DNA from: Anaerotalea alkaliphila | GTDB taxonomy: Bacteria; Bacillota; Clostridia; Lachnospirales; Vallitaleaceae | Length of the DNA stretch: 39,196 nt | Assembly: GCF_010179735.1 (NCBI RefSeq) | Contig: NZ_JAAEEH010000028.1 | Location: forward strand, 1-39,196 | Direction of reading: 5' to 3' | Translations under genes and position numbers: made by a program | Shown: positions 9,496-18,276 of the stretch, one piece after another | How positions within the stretch are numbered: position 1 is the stretch's first letter | Layout: each line of letters starts with the position of its first letter | Notes under the pieces: model-generated | Databases searched by the model: none | What the model was told of the DNA's origin: nothing | What the model saw: the letters and a program-made list of their open reading frames with translations, nothing else

Positions 9496-11586
9496 TTGGC
9501 AGGAAGAGAATTCTCGCTAGAAATGACCAGAAATATTGGGATCATGGCACACATCGATGCAGGAAAAACAACCTTGACTGAACGCATCCTGTTCTATACA
9601 GGACGGAGCCACAAGATCGGAGAGACCCATGAAGGGGCCGCTACGATGGACTGGATGGAACAGGAACAGGAAAGGGGAATCACGATCACATCTGCTGCGA
9701 CAACTTGTCAATGGCTGGACAATCGGATCAACATCATCGATACGCCAGGCCACGTTGACTTTACAGTAGAGGTGGAACGTTCCCTGCGCGTCCTGGACAG
9801 TGCCGTAGGTGTTTTTTGTGCAAAAGGTGGCGTAGAGCCCCAGTCGGAAACCGTTTGGAGACAAGCGGACCGTTACAAGGTTCCCAGGATGGCGTTCGTG
9901 AACAAGATGGACATCATGGGAGCCGACTTCTTCAATGCCTTGAACATGATGCGCGAGCGCCTGGGCGCCAATGCGGTCCCCATCCAGCTGCCGGTAGGCG
10001 CTGAAGAGGACTTCACCGGAATCATCGACCTGATGGAAATGAAGTACTACACATTCAGTGGAGACCACGGAATGACCATCGAGGAGAACGAGATTCCCGC
10101 AGGCATGCAGGAAGAAGCGGAGATGTACAGGGCCGAGATGGTGGAGAGGATTTCCGAAACCGACGAGGAGCTGATGATGAAGTTCCTGGAGGAAGAGGAG
10201 ATCGGCAAGGACGAGTTGAAGAAGGCGCTCAGGAGAGCGGTCATCAACGTGGAAATCATCCCTGTCCTGTGCGGATCCGCCTACAAGAACAAGGGCGTGC
10301 AGAAGCTGCTGGATGCGGTCATCGCCTACATGCCCTCCCCCTTGGACATTCCCGCCATCAAAGGTGTGGAAATGGACAGCCCGGACGTGGAAGTGGAAAG
10401 ACACTCCTCTGACGAGGAGCCTTTTGCTGCCCTTGCCTTCAAGATCATGACAGACCCCTTCGTTGGACGTCTGGCGTTCTTCAGGGTGTACTCCGGTACC
10501 GTAAACTCCGGATCCTATGTCCTGAACGCAACGAAGAACAAGAAGGAACGGCTTGGCCGCATCCTCCAGATGCACGCCAACAAAAGGGAAGAGATCGAGA
10601 AGGTGTACTCCGGCGACATCGCCGCTGCGGTGGGACTGAAGTTCACAACCACAGGAGACACCATCTGCGACGAGAAGGCTCCGGTCATCCTGGAGTCCAT
10701 GGTGTTCCCCGAGCCGGTAATCTCCGTGGCCATCGAGCCCAAGACCAAGGCCGGCCAGGAGAAGATGGGGATTGCCCTGTCCAAGCTGGCGGAGGAGGAC
10801 CCGACGTTCAAGACCTTCACCAACACCGAAACGGGCCAGACCATCATCGCCGGAATGGGCGAACTGCATCTGGAAATCATCGTGGACCGTCTGTTGCGTG
10901 AGTTCAAGGTGGAAGCCAACGTAGGGGCCCCCCAGGTCGCCTACAAGGAGACCATCACCAAGGAAGTGGATGTGGAAGGCAAGTTCGTGCGCCAGTCTGG
11001 TGGACGTGGACAGTACGGACATTGTAAGGTCCGCTTCATTCCCCTGGACCCCAACGGCGACAAGCTCTACGAGTTCAAGAACGCCACCGTGGGGGGATCC
11101 ATTCCCAAGGAATACATCCAGCCCGTGGACAACGGAATCCAGGAAGCCATGCAGACAGGTCTGTTGGCGGGCTTCCCGGTTGTGGGCGTCAAGGCGGAAG
11201 TCTATGACGGATCCTACCATGATGTCGACTCTTCGGAGATGGCGTTCAAGGTGGCCGGTTCCATGGCCTTCAAGGAAGGCATGCGCAAAGGCGCTGCGGC
11301 CCTGCTGGAGCCCATCATGAAGGTCAGCGTCATCGTGCCGGAAGACTACATGGGGGATGTCATCGGCGACATCAACTCCAGAAGGGGCCGGATCGAGGGG
11401 ATGGAACCCCGTGCGGGAGCCACCCAGATCAACGGCTATGTGCCTCTGTCCGACATGTTCGGATACTCCACGGACCTGCGTTCCAAGACCCAGGGCCGTG
11501 GACAGTACTCCATGGAATTCCACCACTACGAGCAGCTTCCGAAGAACATCCAGGAAAAGATCATCTCAGGCAAGGGAAGCAACTAA
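9496..11586 (+). CDS. fusA: Elongation factor G
   Basis: Ribosomal translocase GTPase, 696 residues. The G motifs are AHIDAGKT (18-25), DTPGH (82-86) and NKMD (136-139). Domains II to V follow without a break, including the C-terminal [16 protein letters not shown]. The start is a TTG at 9496 with GAGGAGG 8 nt upstream; the sequence from there, [20 protein letters not shown], matches the B. subtilis N-terminus, so the rare start codon is well supported. No internal duplication or second fusA is seen. Followed by a 109-nt gap that carries the tuf promoter. Confidence 0.98.
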   Translation: MAGREFSLEMTRNIGIMAHIDAGKTTLTERILFYTGRSHKIGETHEGAATMDWMEQEQERGITITSAATTCQWLDNRINIIDTPGHVDFTVEVERSLRVLDSAVGVFCAKGGVEPQSETVWRQADRYKVPRMAFVNKMDIMGADFFNALNMMRERLGANAVPIQLPVGAEEDFTGIIDLMEMKYYTFSGDHGMTIEENEIPAGMQEEAEMYRAEMVERISETDEELMMKFLEEEEIGKDELKKALRRAVINVEIIPVLCGSAYKNKGVQKLLDAVIAYMPSPLDIPAIKGVEMDSPDVEVERHSSDEEPFAALAFKIMTDPFVGRLAFFRVYSGTVNSGSYVLNATKNKKERLGRILQMHANKREEIEKVYSGDIAAAVGLKFTTTGDTICDEKAPVILESMVFPEPVISVAIEPKTKAGQEKMGIALSKLAEEDPTFKTFTNTETGQTIIAGMGELHLEIIVDRLLREFKVEANVGAPQVAYKETITKEVDVEGKFVRQSGGRGQYGHCKVRFIPLDPNGDKLYEFKNATVGGSIPKEYIQPVDNGIQEAMQTGLLAGFPVVGVKAEVYDGSYHDVDSSEMAFKVAGSMAFKEGMRKGAAALLEPIMKVSVIVPEDYMGDVIGDINSRRGRIEGMEPRAGATQINGYVPLSDMFGYSTDLRSKTQGRGQYSMEFHHYEQLPKNIQEKIISGKGSN

Positions 11587-11609
11587 TTCCTAAAGACTGA
11601 AACTTGTAC

Positions 11610-11638
11610 TTGCAAATATCGGGTCTATAAAATATAAT
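11610..11638 (+). promoter_or_regulatory. tuf promoter
   Basis: TTGCAA (11610-11615) and a perfect TATAAT (11633-11638) are 17 nt apart, giving a start near 11645 and a leader of about 50 nt. A second pairing, TTGTAC (11604-11609) with TATAAA (11626-11631), overlaps it. An extra promoter before tuf fits the very high demand for EF-Tu. Confidence 0.75.
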
Positions 11639-11695
11639 TTAATAGACAATAACGATACTATGGGAATACCCCAATTTAAAGGAGGAACAAATCAA

Positions 11696-12889
11696 ATGGC
11701 AAAAGCTAAGTTTGAGAGAAATAAGCCCCATGTCAATATTGGAACCATTGGTCACGTCGACCACGGCAAGACCACATTGACAGCAGCAATCACCAAAACG
11801 CTGCACGACAGACTGGGAACCGGTGAAGCGGTAGCTTTCGACAAGATCGACAAGGCGCCGGAAGAAAGGGAGAGAGGAATCACGATCTCCACAGCCCACG
11901 TCGAGTACGAGACGAAGAACAGGCACTATGCACACGTTGACTGCCCTGGCCATGCCGACTATGTAAAGAACATGATCACAGGGGCCGCGCAGATGGACGG
12001 TGCCATTCTGGTGGTAGCTGCGACAGACGGTGTTATGGCTCAAACTCGTGAGCATATCCTTCTTGCCCGCCAGGTAGGCGTACCCTACATCACCGTATTC
12101 ATGAACAAATGCGACATGGTGGATGACGAAGAGCTGCTGGACCTGGTGGAAATGGAAATCAGGGAGCTGCTCAGCGACTACGAGTTCCCCGGGGACGACA
12201 TTCCCGTAATCCGTGGTTCCGCGCTGAAAGCACTGGAAGATCCCACTTGCGAGTGGGGAGACAAGATCCTTGAGCTCTTCGACGCGATCGACGAGTACAT
12301 CCCCAATCCTGAAAGGGATGTGGACAAACCTTTCCTGATGCCTGTCGAGGACGTGTTCTCCATCACAGGTCGTGGAACCGTTGCTACAGGAAGAATCGAA
12401 AGAGGAATCCTGCGGGTGCAGGACAACGTTGAGATCGTTGGTCTGGCTGAAGAGGCAAGGACGGTTGTAGTAACCGGAATCGAAATGTTCCGCAAGCTGC
12501 TGGACGACGCCCAAGCGGGAGACAACATCGGGGCGCTGCTGCGTGGCGTACAGAGGACTGAAATCGAAAGAGGACAAGTTCTTGCAAAGCCCGGCTCCAT
12601 CACACCCCACACCGATTTCAAAGCACAGGTATACGTGCTGAAGAAAGAAGAAGGCGGACGTCACACACCTTTCTTCGGAAATTACAGACCCCAGTTCTAC
12701 TTCAGGACAACGGACGTCACCGGCGTGATCAACCTTCCTGAAGGTGTTGAAATGTGCATGCCTGGCGACAACATCGAAATGACGATCGCCCTGATTGCTC
12801 CCATCGCTATGGAAAAAGGTCTGCGTTTCGCCATCCGTGAGGGTGGAAGAACCGTAGGTGCCGGTTCCGTAGCCGACATCATCAAATAA
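11696..12889 (+). CDS. tuf: Elongation factor Tu
   Basis: EF-Tu, 397 residues, delivers aminoacyl-tRNA to the ribosome as a GTP complex. GHVDHGKT lies at 19-26, DCPGH at 82-86 and NKCD at 137-140, with the switch I segment EERERGITI intact. The start is ATG 11696 with AAAGGAGG 10 nt upstream; the upstream in-frame ATG at 11660 would add 12 residues unlike EF-Tu. It has its own promoter and a strong terminator, so it can be made apart from the rest of the cluster. Whether a second tuf exists elsewhere cannot be judged here. Confidence 0.98.
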   Translation: MAKAKFERNKPHVNIGTIGHVDHGKTTLTAAITKTLHDRLGTGEAVAFDKIDKAPEERERGITISTAHVEYETKNRHYAHVDCPGHADYVKNMITGAAQMDGAILVVAATDGVMAQTREHILLARQVGVPYITVFMNKCDMVDDEELLDLVEMEIRELLSDYEFPGDDIPVIRGSALKALEDPTCEWGDKILELFDAIDEYIPNPERDVDKPFLMPVEDVFSITGRGTVATGRIERGILRVQDNVEIVGLAEEARTVVVTGIEMFRKLLDDAQAGDNIGALLRGVQRTEIERGQVLAKPGSITPHTDFKAQVYVLKKEEGGRHTPFFGNYRPQFYFRTTDVTGVINLPEGVEMCMPGDNIEMTIALIAPIAMEKGLRFAIREGGRTVGAGSVADIIK

Positions 12890-12912
12890 TTCCTGCCCCG
12901 TGCAGATTGTAG

Positions 12913-12950
12913 GGAAGGCCCCGACGCCTAGGCGTCGGGGCCTTCCTTTA
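12913..12950 (+). terminator. Terminator after tuf (34-bp perfect palindrome)
   Basis: Positions 12913-12946 form a perfect inverted repeat, left arm GGAAGGCCCCGACGCC, centred on TA at 12929-12930, followed by TTTAT. The stem is 15 pairs with a four-base CTAG loop. This should end str transcription firmly and isolates the downstream accessory operon. Confidence 0.9.
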
Positions 12951-12981
12951 TGTTAAATTGGTTACAAACGGCGGGAAAATC

Positions 12982-13010
12982 TTGAAAAAAACCGCCAGGG
13001 ATGGTATTGT
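12982..13010 (+). promoter_or_regulatory. Promoter of the accessory operon
   Basis: TTGAAA (12982-12987) and TATTGT (13005-13010) are separated by 17 nt. Transcription would start near 13017, about 24 nt before the first gene. It lies just after the tuf terminator, so the operon appears to have its own control. The -10 matches the consensus at four of six positions. Confidence 0.6.
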
Positions 13011-13040
13011 GGTATTATTAGGTATAGAAGGAGAACTGCC

Positions 13041-13610
13041 ATGGCGTACATCTTAGGGGGAAGTTTAGGGTTTTTGCTTTTTTTTCTCTATGATTGGAAC
13101 AGTGTGGTATGGAACAGCCGGTGGCTGCACAGGGCTTTTTTTGCCGGATGCGTCCTGGTTGGAGGTGCCACCCTTGCCCTGGCGCTGGGAGGATCCGTCC
13201 GTTCCATCGGGCTCCTGTCCCTGGCCGTCTTGTTCCTGGCCCTTCTGCTGTACACCCTGTTCTTTGCCCTGCCCTTCAAGGAAACCTATCTGCGGCAGGG
13301 GGAAGGAAAGCCGGTGCATGACAGGGGGATTTACGGCCTTTGCAGGCACCCCGGCTGGCTTTGGATGACCGGCCTCCATTTCTCCCTCTGGGGGGGATTG
13401 GGAACCGGCCGGCTGCTGTTTGCGGCGGTGGTGTTCAGCTCGCTGAATCTGCTTTATGTGTTGTTTCAGGACCATTGGACCTTTCCCCGGACCTTCGGGG
13501 ATTACGAGAGATATAAGAGACAAACGCCCTTTTTGATCCCCTCTTGTTCCAGCATCCGCTGGTGCATGGGGACATGGGGGAGCGAAAGGGGGGCTTCGGA
13601 TGACATTTGA
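13041..13610 (+). CDS. Integral membrane methyltransferase-like protein (ICMT/PEMT superfamily)
   Basis: A 189-residue membrane protein with about four to five hydrophobic segments (roughly residues 3-17, 33-50, 54-79, 106-142). Two motifs match the isoprenylcysteine carboxyl methyltransferase / phospholipid methyltransferase fold: GIYGLCRHPGW at 96-106 (family G-x-Y...RHP) and DHWTFPRTFGDYERYK at 144-159, followed by FLIP. In that superfamily these bind S-adenosylmethionine at the membrane and methylate a lipid or lipidated substrate. The substrate here is unknown. ATG 13041 has AAGGAG 7 nt upstream, and the 3' end overlaps the next gene by 11 nt, implying coupled translation. The last 20 residues, rich in S, C and W, look non-conserved. 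Confidence 0.7.
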   Translation: MAYILGGSLGFLLFFLYDWNSVVWNSRWLHRAFFAGCVLVGGATLALALGGSVRSIGLLSLAVLFLALLLYTLFFALPFKETYLRQGEGKPVHDRGIYGLCRHPGWLWMTGLHFSLWGGLGTGRLLFAAVVFSSLNLLYVLFQDHWTFPRTFGDYERYKRQTPFLIPSCSSIRWCMGTWGSERGASDDI

Positions 13611-15243
13611 GGAAAAGATCAAGGCCTTGGAACCGCAGGAAGTCTGGGAGGAGTACTGCGGCTTCCTGGATTTGGACATGGAATCCTACATGCAGATCCA
13701 GAACCGGCTCATGTTGGAGCAGCTGTCCCTATGGGAGGCCAGTCCCTTGGGCCGGCAGATGCTTTCCGGCAGGAAGCCGGCCAGCATCCGGGACTTCCGG
13801 GAGCAGTTTCCCCTGACCTCCTATGGGGACTATGCGGACATCCTGCTGATGAAGAGGGACGACATGCTTCCGGAAGAACCGGTGGTCTGGATTGAAACCA
13901 CATGGGAAGGGGGGACACACCCGGTGAAGGTGGCCCCCTATACCAAGGGCATGGTGGAAATCTATACCCGTAATCTTTTTGCGGCCTTGATCCTTTCGAC
14001 GGGAACGGGAAGAGGGAACTTCAATGTGGAACAAGGGGACACCATCCTCTATGGATTGGCGCCACTGCCCTATGCGACGGGATTGATTCCGGTTGCCGTC
14101 CAGGACGAGATGCGCCTTGAATTCCTGCCTCCGGTCCGGGAGGCGGTGAACATGAGCTTCGGGGAACGGAACAAGAAAGGTTTCAAAATGGGATTGAGCA
14201 AGGGGATCGACTACTTCTTCGGAATGGGGAGCGTGGCCTATTTCGTGAGCCTGTCCATCGCTGCCATCGGCGGTGGACAGGGCGGTTCGGGCGGGGGCGG
14301 CATCAAGAAGCTGCTGCACTGCTCCCCCTCCATGCTGGCCCGCCTCCTGGCGGCGAAGAGCCGCTGCAGGAAGGAGAACAGGGACCTGAAGCCCAAGGAC
14401 CTGTTCAAATTGAAGAGTTTCATCTGTGCGGGCACCGACAACGGGTGCTACAAGGACGATCTGGAAGACCTTTGGGGCGTCCGGCCCCTGGAGCTGTTCA
14501 TGGGAACGGAACCCTCCTGCATGGGAGTGGAGACCTGGAACAGGAACGGGATGTACTTCTTCCCGGACACCTGCTTCTACGAGTTCATCCCGGAAGCGGA
14601 GATGTACAAGAGCCTGGACAATCCGGACTACCAGCCGAAGACCTGTCTCATGGACGAGGTGGTGGCGGGGGAGAAATACGAGCTGGTGATTTCCGTGCTC
14701 AAGGGTGGCGCCTTCATGCGCTACCGGGTGGGGGACACCTACCGCTGCATGGGACTGTCCAACAAGGAGGACCAGACCTGCATCCCCCGGTTCCAGTACA
14801 TCGACAGGATCCCCACCGTCATCGACATCGCCGGCTTCACAAGGATCACGGAGAACTCCATCCGGAGCGTGGTGGAGCTTTCCGGCCTGCAGGTGCAGGA
14901 GTGGATGGCGGTCAAGGAATACAACGAAAACAACAGGCCTTACATGCACATGTTCGTGGAGATGGAGGAAGACTCCCTGGCGAGCCATGCGGTGAGCAGG
15001 GAAATCCTCAAGGAGCATCTGGGCGTGTATTTCAAATATGTGGACCAGGATTACACCGACCTGAAGCGGATTCTGGGAATGGACCCGTTGGCCGTGACCA
15101 TCCTGCGCTGCGGAACCTTTGCGGAGTACGAGCGCCGTACGGGGAACAGGATCCGCAGGATCAACCCGTCCTCCCTTGAAGTGGGTGAGCTGTTGCGTCT
15201 CCAGCAGGAGTCGTATGCCCCCAAAAGGAGGTGCTATGCATGA
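13600..15243 (+). CDS. GH3-like acyl-adenylating enzyme
   Basis: A 547-residue soluble protein resembling the GH3 family of the ANL adenylating superfamily, which activates carboxylic acids with ATP and joins them to amines. Matching segments are FPLTSYGDYADI near residue 67, ETTWEGGTHPVK at 99-110 where the ATP P-loop-like motif is expected, MGTEPS at 301-306 (family YG-x-(S/T)-E), FPDTCFYEFIP, and YELVISVLKGG followed by YRVGD at 375-379. The first motif departs from the usual T-S-S-G-T-(S/T)-G-G pattern. A glycine-rich stretch GGGQGGSGGGG lies near 224-234. The start has AAAGGGGGG 6 nt upstream and overlaps the methyltransferase gene; its stop overlaps the next start. The substrate is unknown, and plant auxin conjugation must not be assumed. 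The family call is good; activity is less certain. Confidence 0.75.
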   Translation: MTFEEKIKALEPQEVWEEYCGFLDLDMESYMQIQNRLMLEQLSLWEASPLGRQMLSGRKPASIRDFREQFPLTSYGDYADILLMKRDDMLPEEPVVWIETTWEGGTHPVKVAPYTKGMVEIYTRNLFAALILSTGTGRGNFNVEQGDTILYGLAPLPYATGLIPVAVQDEMRLEFLPPVREAVNMSFGERNKKGFKMGLSKGIDYFFGMGSVAYFVSLSIAAIGGGQGGSGGGGIKKLLHCSPSMLARLLAAKSRCRKENRDLKPKDLFKLKSFICAGTDNGCYKDDLEDLWGVRPLELFMGTEPSCMGVETWNRNGMYFFPDTCFYEFIPEAEMYKSLDNPDYQPKTCLMDEVVAGEKYELVISVLKGGAFMRYRVGDTYRCMGLSNKEDQTCIPRFQYIDRIPTVIDIAGFTRITENSIRSVVELSGLQVQEWMAVKEYNENNRPYMHMFVEMEEDSLASHAVSREILKEHLGVYFKYVDQDYTDLKRILGMDPLAVTILRCGTFAEYERRTGNRIRRINPSSLEVGELLRLQQESYAPKRRCYA

Positions 15244-17858
15244 CGGGAAATTATGCGCTGATTCCAATTCTGGCCCTGGTGTGCTATGGATTTTTGCTGT
15301 TCGCCTTTCTGGGAGCCCAGAAGACGAAGCTGGGGAACGCCTTCCTGTCCGTACTGGTCACCTTGATCCTTTGGACGGGAGGTTCCCTTTTCATGCGGAG
15401 CCAAATCTGGCCCTCCACCAAGCTCTGGTATGATGTTTCCCTTTTGGGTATTTCCCTCCTGCCCTACACTTATTACCTGTTTGTGAATTCCCTGGTGGAA
15501 GGGCGCAAAGGATTGGCCCATTACCTTTGGCCGGTCCTCCTCCTGGGGGTCAACGGAGTGAACATCGCCACCGGCCTCTTTCTGGAGGCGCCGGCCATGG
15601 TCCGGAGGAACGGGGAAGTCCTTTTCGTCTATCACCCCACATGGCGTGTGGGGGTGTATTTCGTGCTTTGCGGCATGGTGCTCCTCCATTTGGTGTACCT
15701 TTTGGGGAAGCACACCAAGAGCAGGGAACTCGGAGGCAGGCAATTCGCTCCCATCCTTTTGGGAGGGCTGCTGATGTTTTTGGGGAACCTGGTGGTGGTG
15801 TTCCCCTACTTCAAAGGATTTCCGGCGGACATCCTGGCAGGGGTCCTGAACGCCTGCCTGCTGTTCTTCGTCCTCTACAGGCAAAACACCTTCAAGCTGC
15901 GGATGCTCATGTCCCGGGGGAGCTATTACCTCCTGGCGGGCTTGCTGTCCGTGCTGCTGTTCTTCAACCTGTTCGGGTCCATGGAGGCGTTCATCCGGGC
16001 AAAACTGCCTGCAGCCGCCCGCTATGACGTCCTGATCATGTCCGTCATCTTCACGAGCATCACCGCGCTGATCTATCTGGTCATGAAACGCTTCATCGAC
16101 AGCCTCTTCGCCAAGGAAGACGTTATCCAGGCCAAGAACCTCCAGGAATTCAGCCAAGCGGTGTCGAAAAGCTTGGAGATGAAGGAGATCATGGAGGAGC
16201 TGGTGGTGGTCATCCAGAAGACATTGCCTGTGAAGCGGGTGCACATCTGCGTGGCCGAACACGGCAGCGGGGATTTCCGCATCGGGCACAGCGCCAATCC
16301 CCTGGATTCAAGGAGCTTTTCCTTGAAAAAGGACAATCCGGTGGTCCAATGGCTGGAAAAGAATGACCGGTGCCTGCTGATGAAGGATTTTGTCAGGACG
16401 GTTTCCTACAAGTCCATGTGGGAAGAAGAGAAGCGGAAGCTGCAGAATTTGGAAGTGGAGTGCCTGGTTCCCCTGAAGGATGGCCAGGAGCTGGTGGGCA
16501 TCGTACTCCTGCCGGCCAAGGAGAAAAAGAAGGAATACACCTACGACGACATCAGCTTCCTCTCCTCCGTGGACTCCGTGGGTTCCATCGCCCTGAAGAA
16601 TTCCAGGTTGTATGAAAAGGCTTATCTGGAGGCCAGGATGGACGATTTGACGGGGCTCTACAACAGGAAGTACTTCTACGAGATCCTGAACGAGGAGTAT
16701 GAGAAGAGCAAGGACCGCTCCCTGGGCCTGGTGATCCTCAACCTGGACGATTTCAAGCTGTACAACCAGCTGTACGGGACCAAGGAAGGGGACAAGGCGC
16801 TGCAGGCGGTGGCCGGCATCATCAAAGCCAGTGTGGGGAAGAACGGATATGTGGCCCGCTACAGCGGCAAGGAATTCGCGGTCATATTGCCCATGTACGA
16901 CCTTCTCTCGGCCAAGAACCTGGCGGAAACCATACGCAAGCAGATCCTGGGCATGAACAAGCGGGATTCCGAATACCTCATGAAGGTGCTGACCGTCAGC
17001 GGCGGGGTCTGTTCCATACCGTATGCGGCATCCAACGTGCGGCAGCTGGTGGACAATGCGGACATGGCCGTCTACCAGGTCAAACGCAACGGCAAGAACG
17101 CGATCAGGGTCTATTCCAGCCGGGAGAAGGAGGCCGGACAACCTTCCGTGGTGGAGGAGAAGAAGAAGGAGAGCATCTATTCCGAATATGCTTCCACCAT
17201 CTACGCGCTGACCGCCGCCATCGACACCAAGGACCACTATACGTTCAGCCATTCCAAGAACGTGGCATATTATGCCACCGCATTGGCAAGGAGCTTCGGA
17301 ATGAACGAGGAGTACGTGGAAATCGTCCGGGAGGCTGCCCTGCTCCACGACATCGGCAAGATCGGCATTCCGGAACAGATCCTGAACAAGCCGGGGAAGC
17401 TGAGCGAAGAGGAATACGGGCTCATGAAGAACCATGTGGAGAACTCCATCGGGATCATCCGCTACCTGCCTTCCCTTGATTATGTCATACCCGCGGTGAT
17501 CGGCCACCATGAGCGCTACGACGGGAAAGGATATCCCCGCAGGCTCGCGGGGGAGGACATCCCCCTGGCGGCCAGGATCCTGTGCGTGGCGGATTCCTTC
17601 GACGCCATGATCTCCAAGCGCACCTACAAGCAAGCCTACAGGGTGGAATACGCCCTGCGGATCATCGAGGAGGAGGGGGGACGGCAATTCGACCCCCGGC
17701 TTGCCGAGCTGTTCGTCGAGATGGTCCGGAGCGGAGCCATCCAGGCGATCCAAGAGGGGGAAGACCCTAAGGTGGACACCCACATCAGCGCCCCGGTGGA
17801 CAGCGGGGACATGCAGATCTTCACCCAGGCCCTCCGGGCCAGGAGTTCCACCACATAG
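15240..17858 (+). CDS. 7TM-GAF-GGDEF(degenerate)-HD-GYP membrane signalling protein
   Basis: An 872-residue sensor. Residues 1 to about 285 hold seven or eight hydrophobic helices like the 7TM input region of some histidine kinases. A GAF-like domain follows (about 300-455). A GGDEF domain begins near 463 (MDDLTGLYNRKYF) but has SGKEF (about 541-545) in place of GGDEF, so cyclase activity is unlikely. The C-terminal HD-GYP domain is complete: H703-D704 in HDIGK, and H756-H757-E758 in HHERYDGKGYP. HD-GYP domains hydrolyse cyclic di-GMP or related dinucleotides. The start is ATG 15240 with AAAAGGAGG 8 nt upstream and an ATGA overlap with the GH3 gene; the GTG at 15231 lies inside the Shine-Dalgarno. 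The likely role is a phosphodiesterase controlled by a membrane or small-molecule signal. Confidence 0.9.
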   Translation: MTGNYALIPILALVCYGFLLFAFLGAQKTKLGNAFLSVLVTLILWTGGSLFMRSQIWPSTKLWYDVSLLGISLLPYTYYLFVNSLVEGRKGLAHYLWPVLLLGVNGVNIATGLFLEAPAMVRRNGEVLFVYHPTWRVGVYFVLCGMVLLHLVYLLGKHTKSRELGGRQFAPILLGGLLMFLGNLVVVFPYFKGFPADILAGVLNACLLFFVLYRQNTFKLRMLMSRGSYYLLAGLLSVLLFFNLFGSMEAFIRAKLPAAARYDVLIMSVIFTSITALIYLVMKRFIDSLFAKEDVIQAKNLQEFSQAVSKSLEMKEIMEELVVVIQKTLPVKRVHICVAEHGSGDFRIGHSANPLDSRSFSLKKDNPVVQWLEKNDRCLLMKDFVRTVSYKSMWEEEKRKLQNLEVECLVPLKDGQELVGIVLLPAKEKKKEYTYDDISFLSSVDSVGSIALKNSRLYEKAYLEARMDDLTGLYNRKYFYEILNEEYEKSKDRSLGLVILNLDDFKLYNQLYGTKEGDKALQAVAGIIKASVGKNGYVARYSGKEFAVILPMYDLLSAKNLAETIRKQILGMNKRDSEYLMKVLTVSGGVCSIPYAASNVRQLVDNADMAVYQVKRNGKNAIRVYSSREKEAGQPSVVEEKKKESIYSEYASTIYALTAAIDTKDHYTFSHSKNVAYYATALARSFGMNEEYVEIVREAALLHDIGKIGIPEQILNKPGKLSEEEYGLMKNHVENSIGIIRYLPSLDYVIPAVIGHHERYDGKGYPRRLAGEDIPLAARILCVADSFDAMISKRTYKQAYRVEYALRIIEEEGGRQFDPRLAELFVEMVRSGAIQAIQEGEDPKVDTHISAPVDSGDMQIFTQALRARSSTT

Positions 17859-17876
17859 AAGCGCCAGGAGGCAAAG

Positions 17877-18236
17877 ATGCGCAAGTTCAAGGAATCCTAC
17901 AGGTATGCCCATACGGGCATCCGCATCGTATTCAAGACACAACGGAATTTCACCATCCAACTGGCCATCATGGGGATGGCCTTTCTCTTGGCGGCGTTCC
18001 TAGGAATCAGCCGCCAGGAGTGGATGGTATTGGTTTTGGTTTCCGCCAACGTGCTGGTGCTGGAAATGATCAATACGGCGCTGGAAACCGCCGTGGACTT
18101 GGTCACCCAGGAGTACCATGACCTGGCGGAACGGGCCAAGGATGTGGCCGCGGGAGCGGTGCTTCTCATGGCCCTGGTGTCCGTGGTTCTGGGGGCGATG
18201 ATCTTCCTGCCGAAAATCCTTGAAATCCTTAAATAA
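17877..18236 (+). CDS. dgkA: Undecaprenol / diacylglycerol kinase, DgkA family
   Basis: A 119-residue membrane kinase with three hydrophobic helices. Family residues are E63-x-x-N66-T-A-x-E70 in the second helix and the [11 protein letters not shown] motif (K88, D89, G93) leading into the third. In Gram-positive bacteria this family mainly phosphorylates undecaprenol, recycling the lipid carrier for cell-wall synthesis; the E. coli member uses diacylglycerol. ATG 17877 has AGGAGG close upstream and lies 18 nt after the HD-GYP gene. No terminator follows before the rpsJ promoter at 18242, so operon transcripts may run into the S10 cluster. In related genomes this gene often lies elsewhere, near ybeY or era. 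Confidence 0.9.
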   Translation: MRKFKESYRYAHTGIRIVFKTQRNFTIQLAIMGMAFLLAAFLGISRQEWMVLVLVSANVLVLEMINTALETAVDLVTQEYHDLAERAKDVAAGAVLLMALVSVVLGAMIFLPKILEILK

Positions 18237-18241
18237 AAGTG

Positions 18242-18270
18242 TTGATTTTTGCAGGACACTGGGGTATAAT
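18242..18270 (+). promoter_or_regulatory. S10 operon promoter
   Basis: TTGATT (18242-18247) and a perfect TATAAT (18265-18270) lie 17 nt apart. The start site would be near 18277, leaving a leader of about 220 nt before rpsJ. This is the main promoter I can see for the genes from rpsJ to rpmJ. Confidence 0.85.
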
Positions 18271-18276
18271 ATTAAA

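Noticed and set aside
13600-15243. Plant-like auxin conjugation by the GH3-like protein.
   Set aside because: Family resemblance does not fix the substrate, and the ATP motif and context differ from plant enzymes.
16630-17110. The GGDEF domain as an active diguanylate cyclase.
   Set aside because: The signature reads SGKEF, which lacks the key glycine and acidic residue; only the HD-GYP half looks catalytic.
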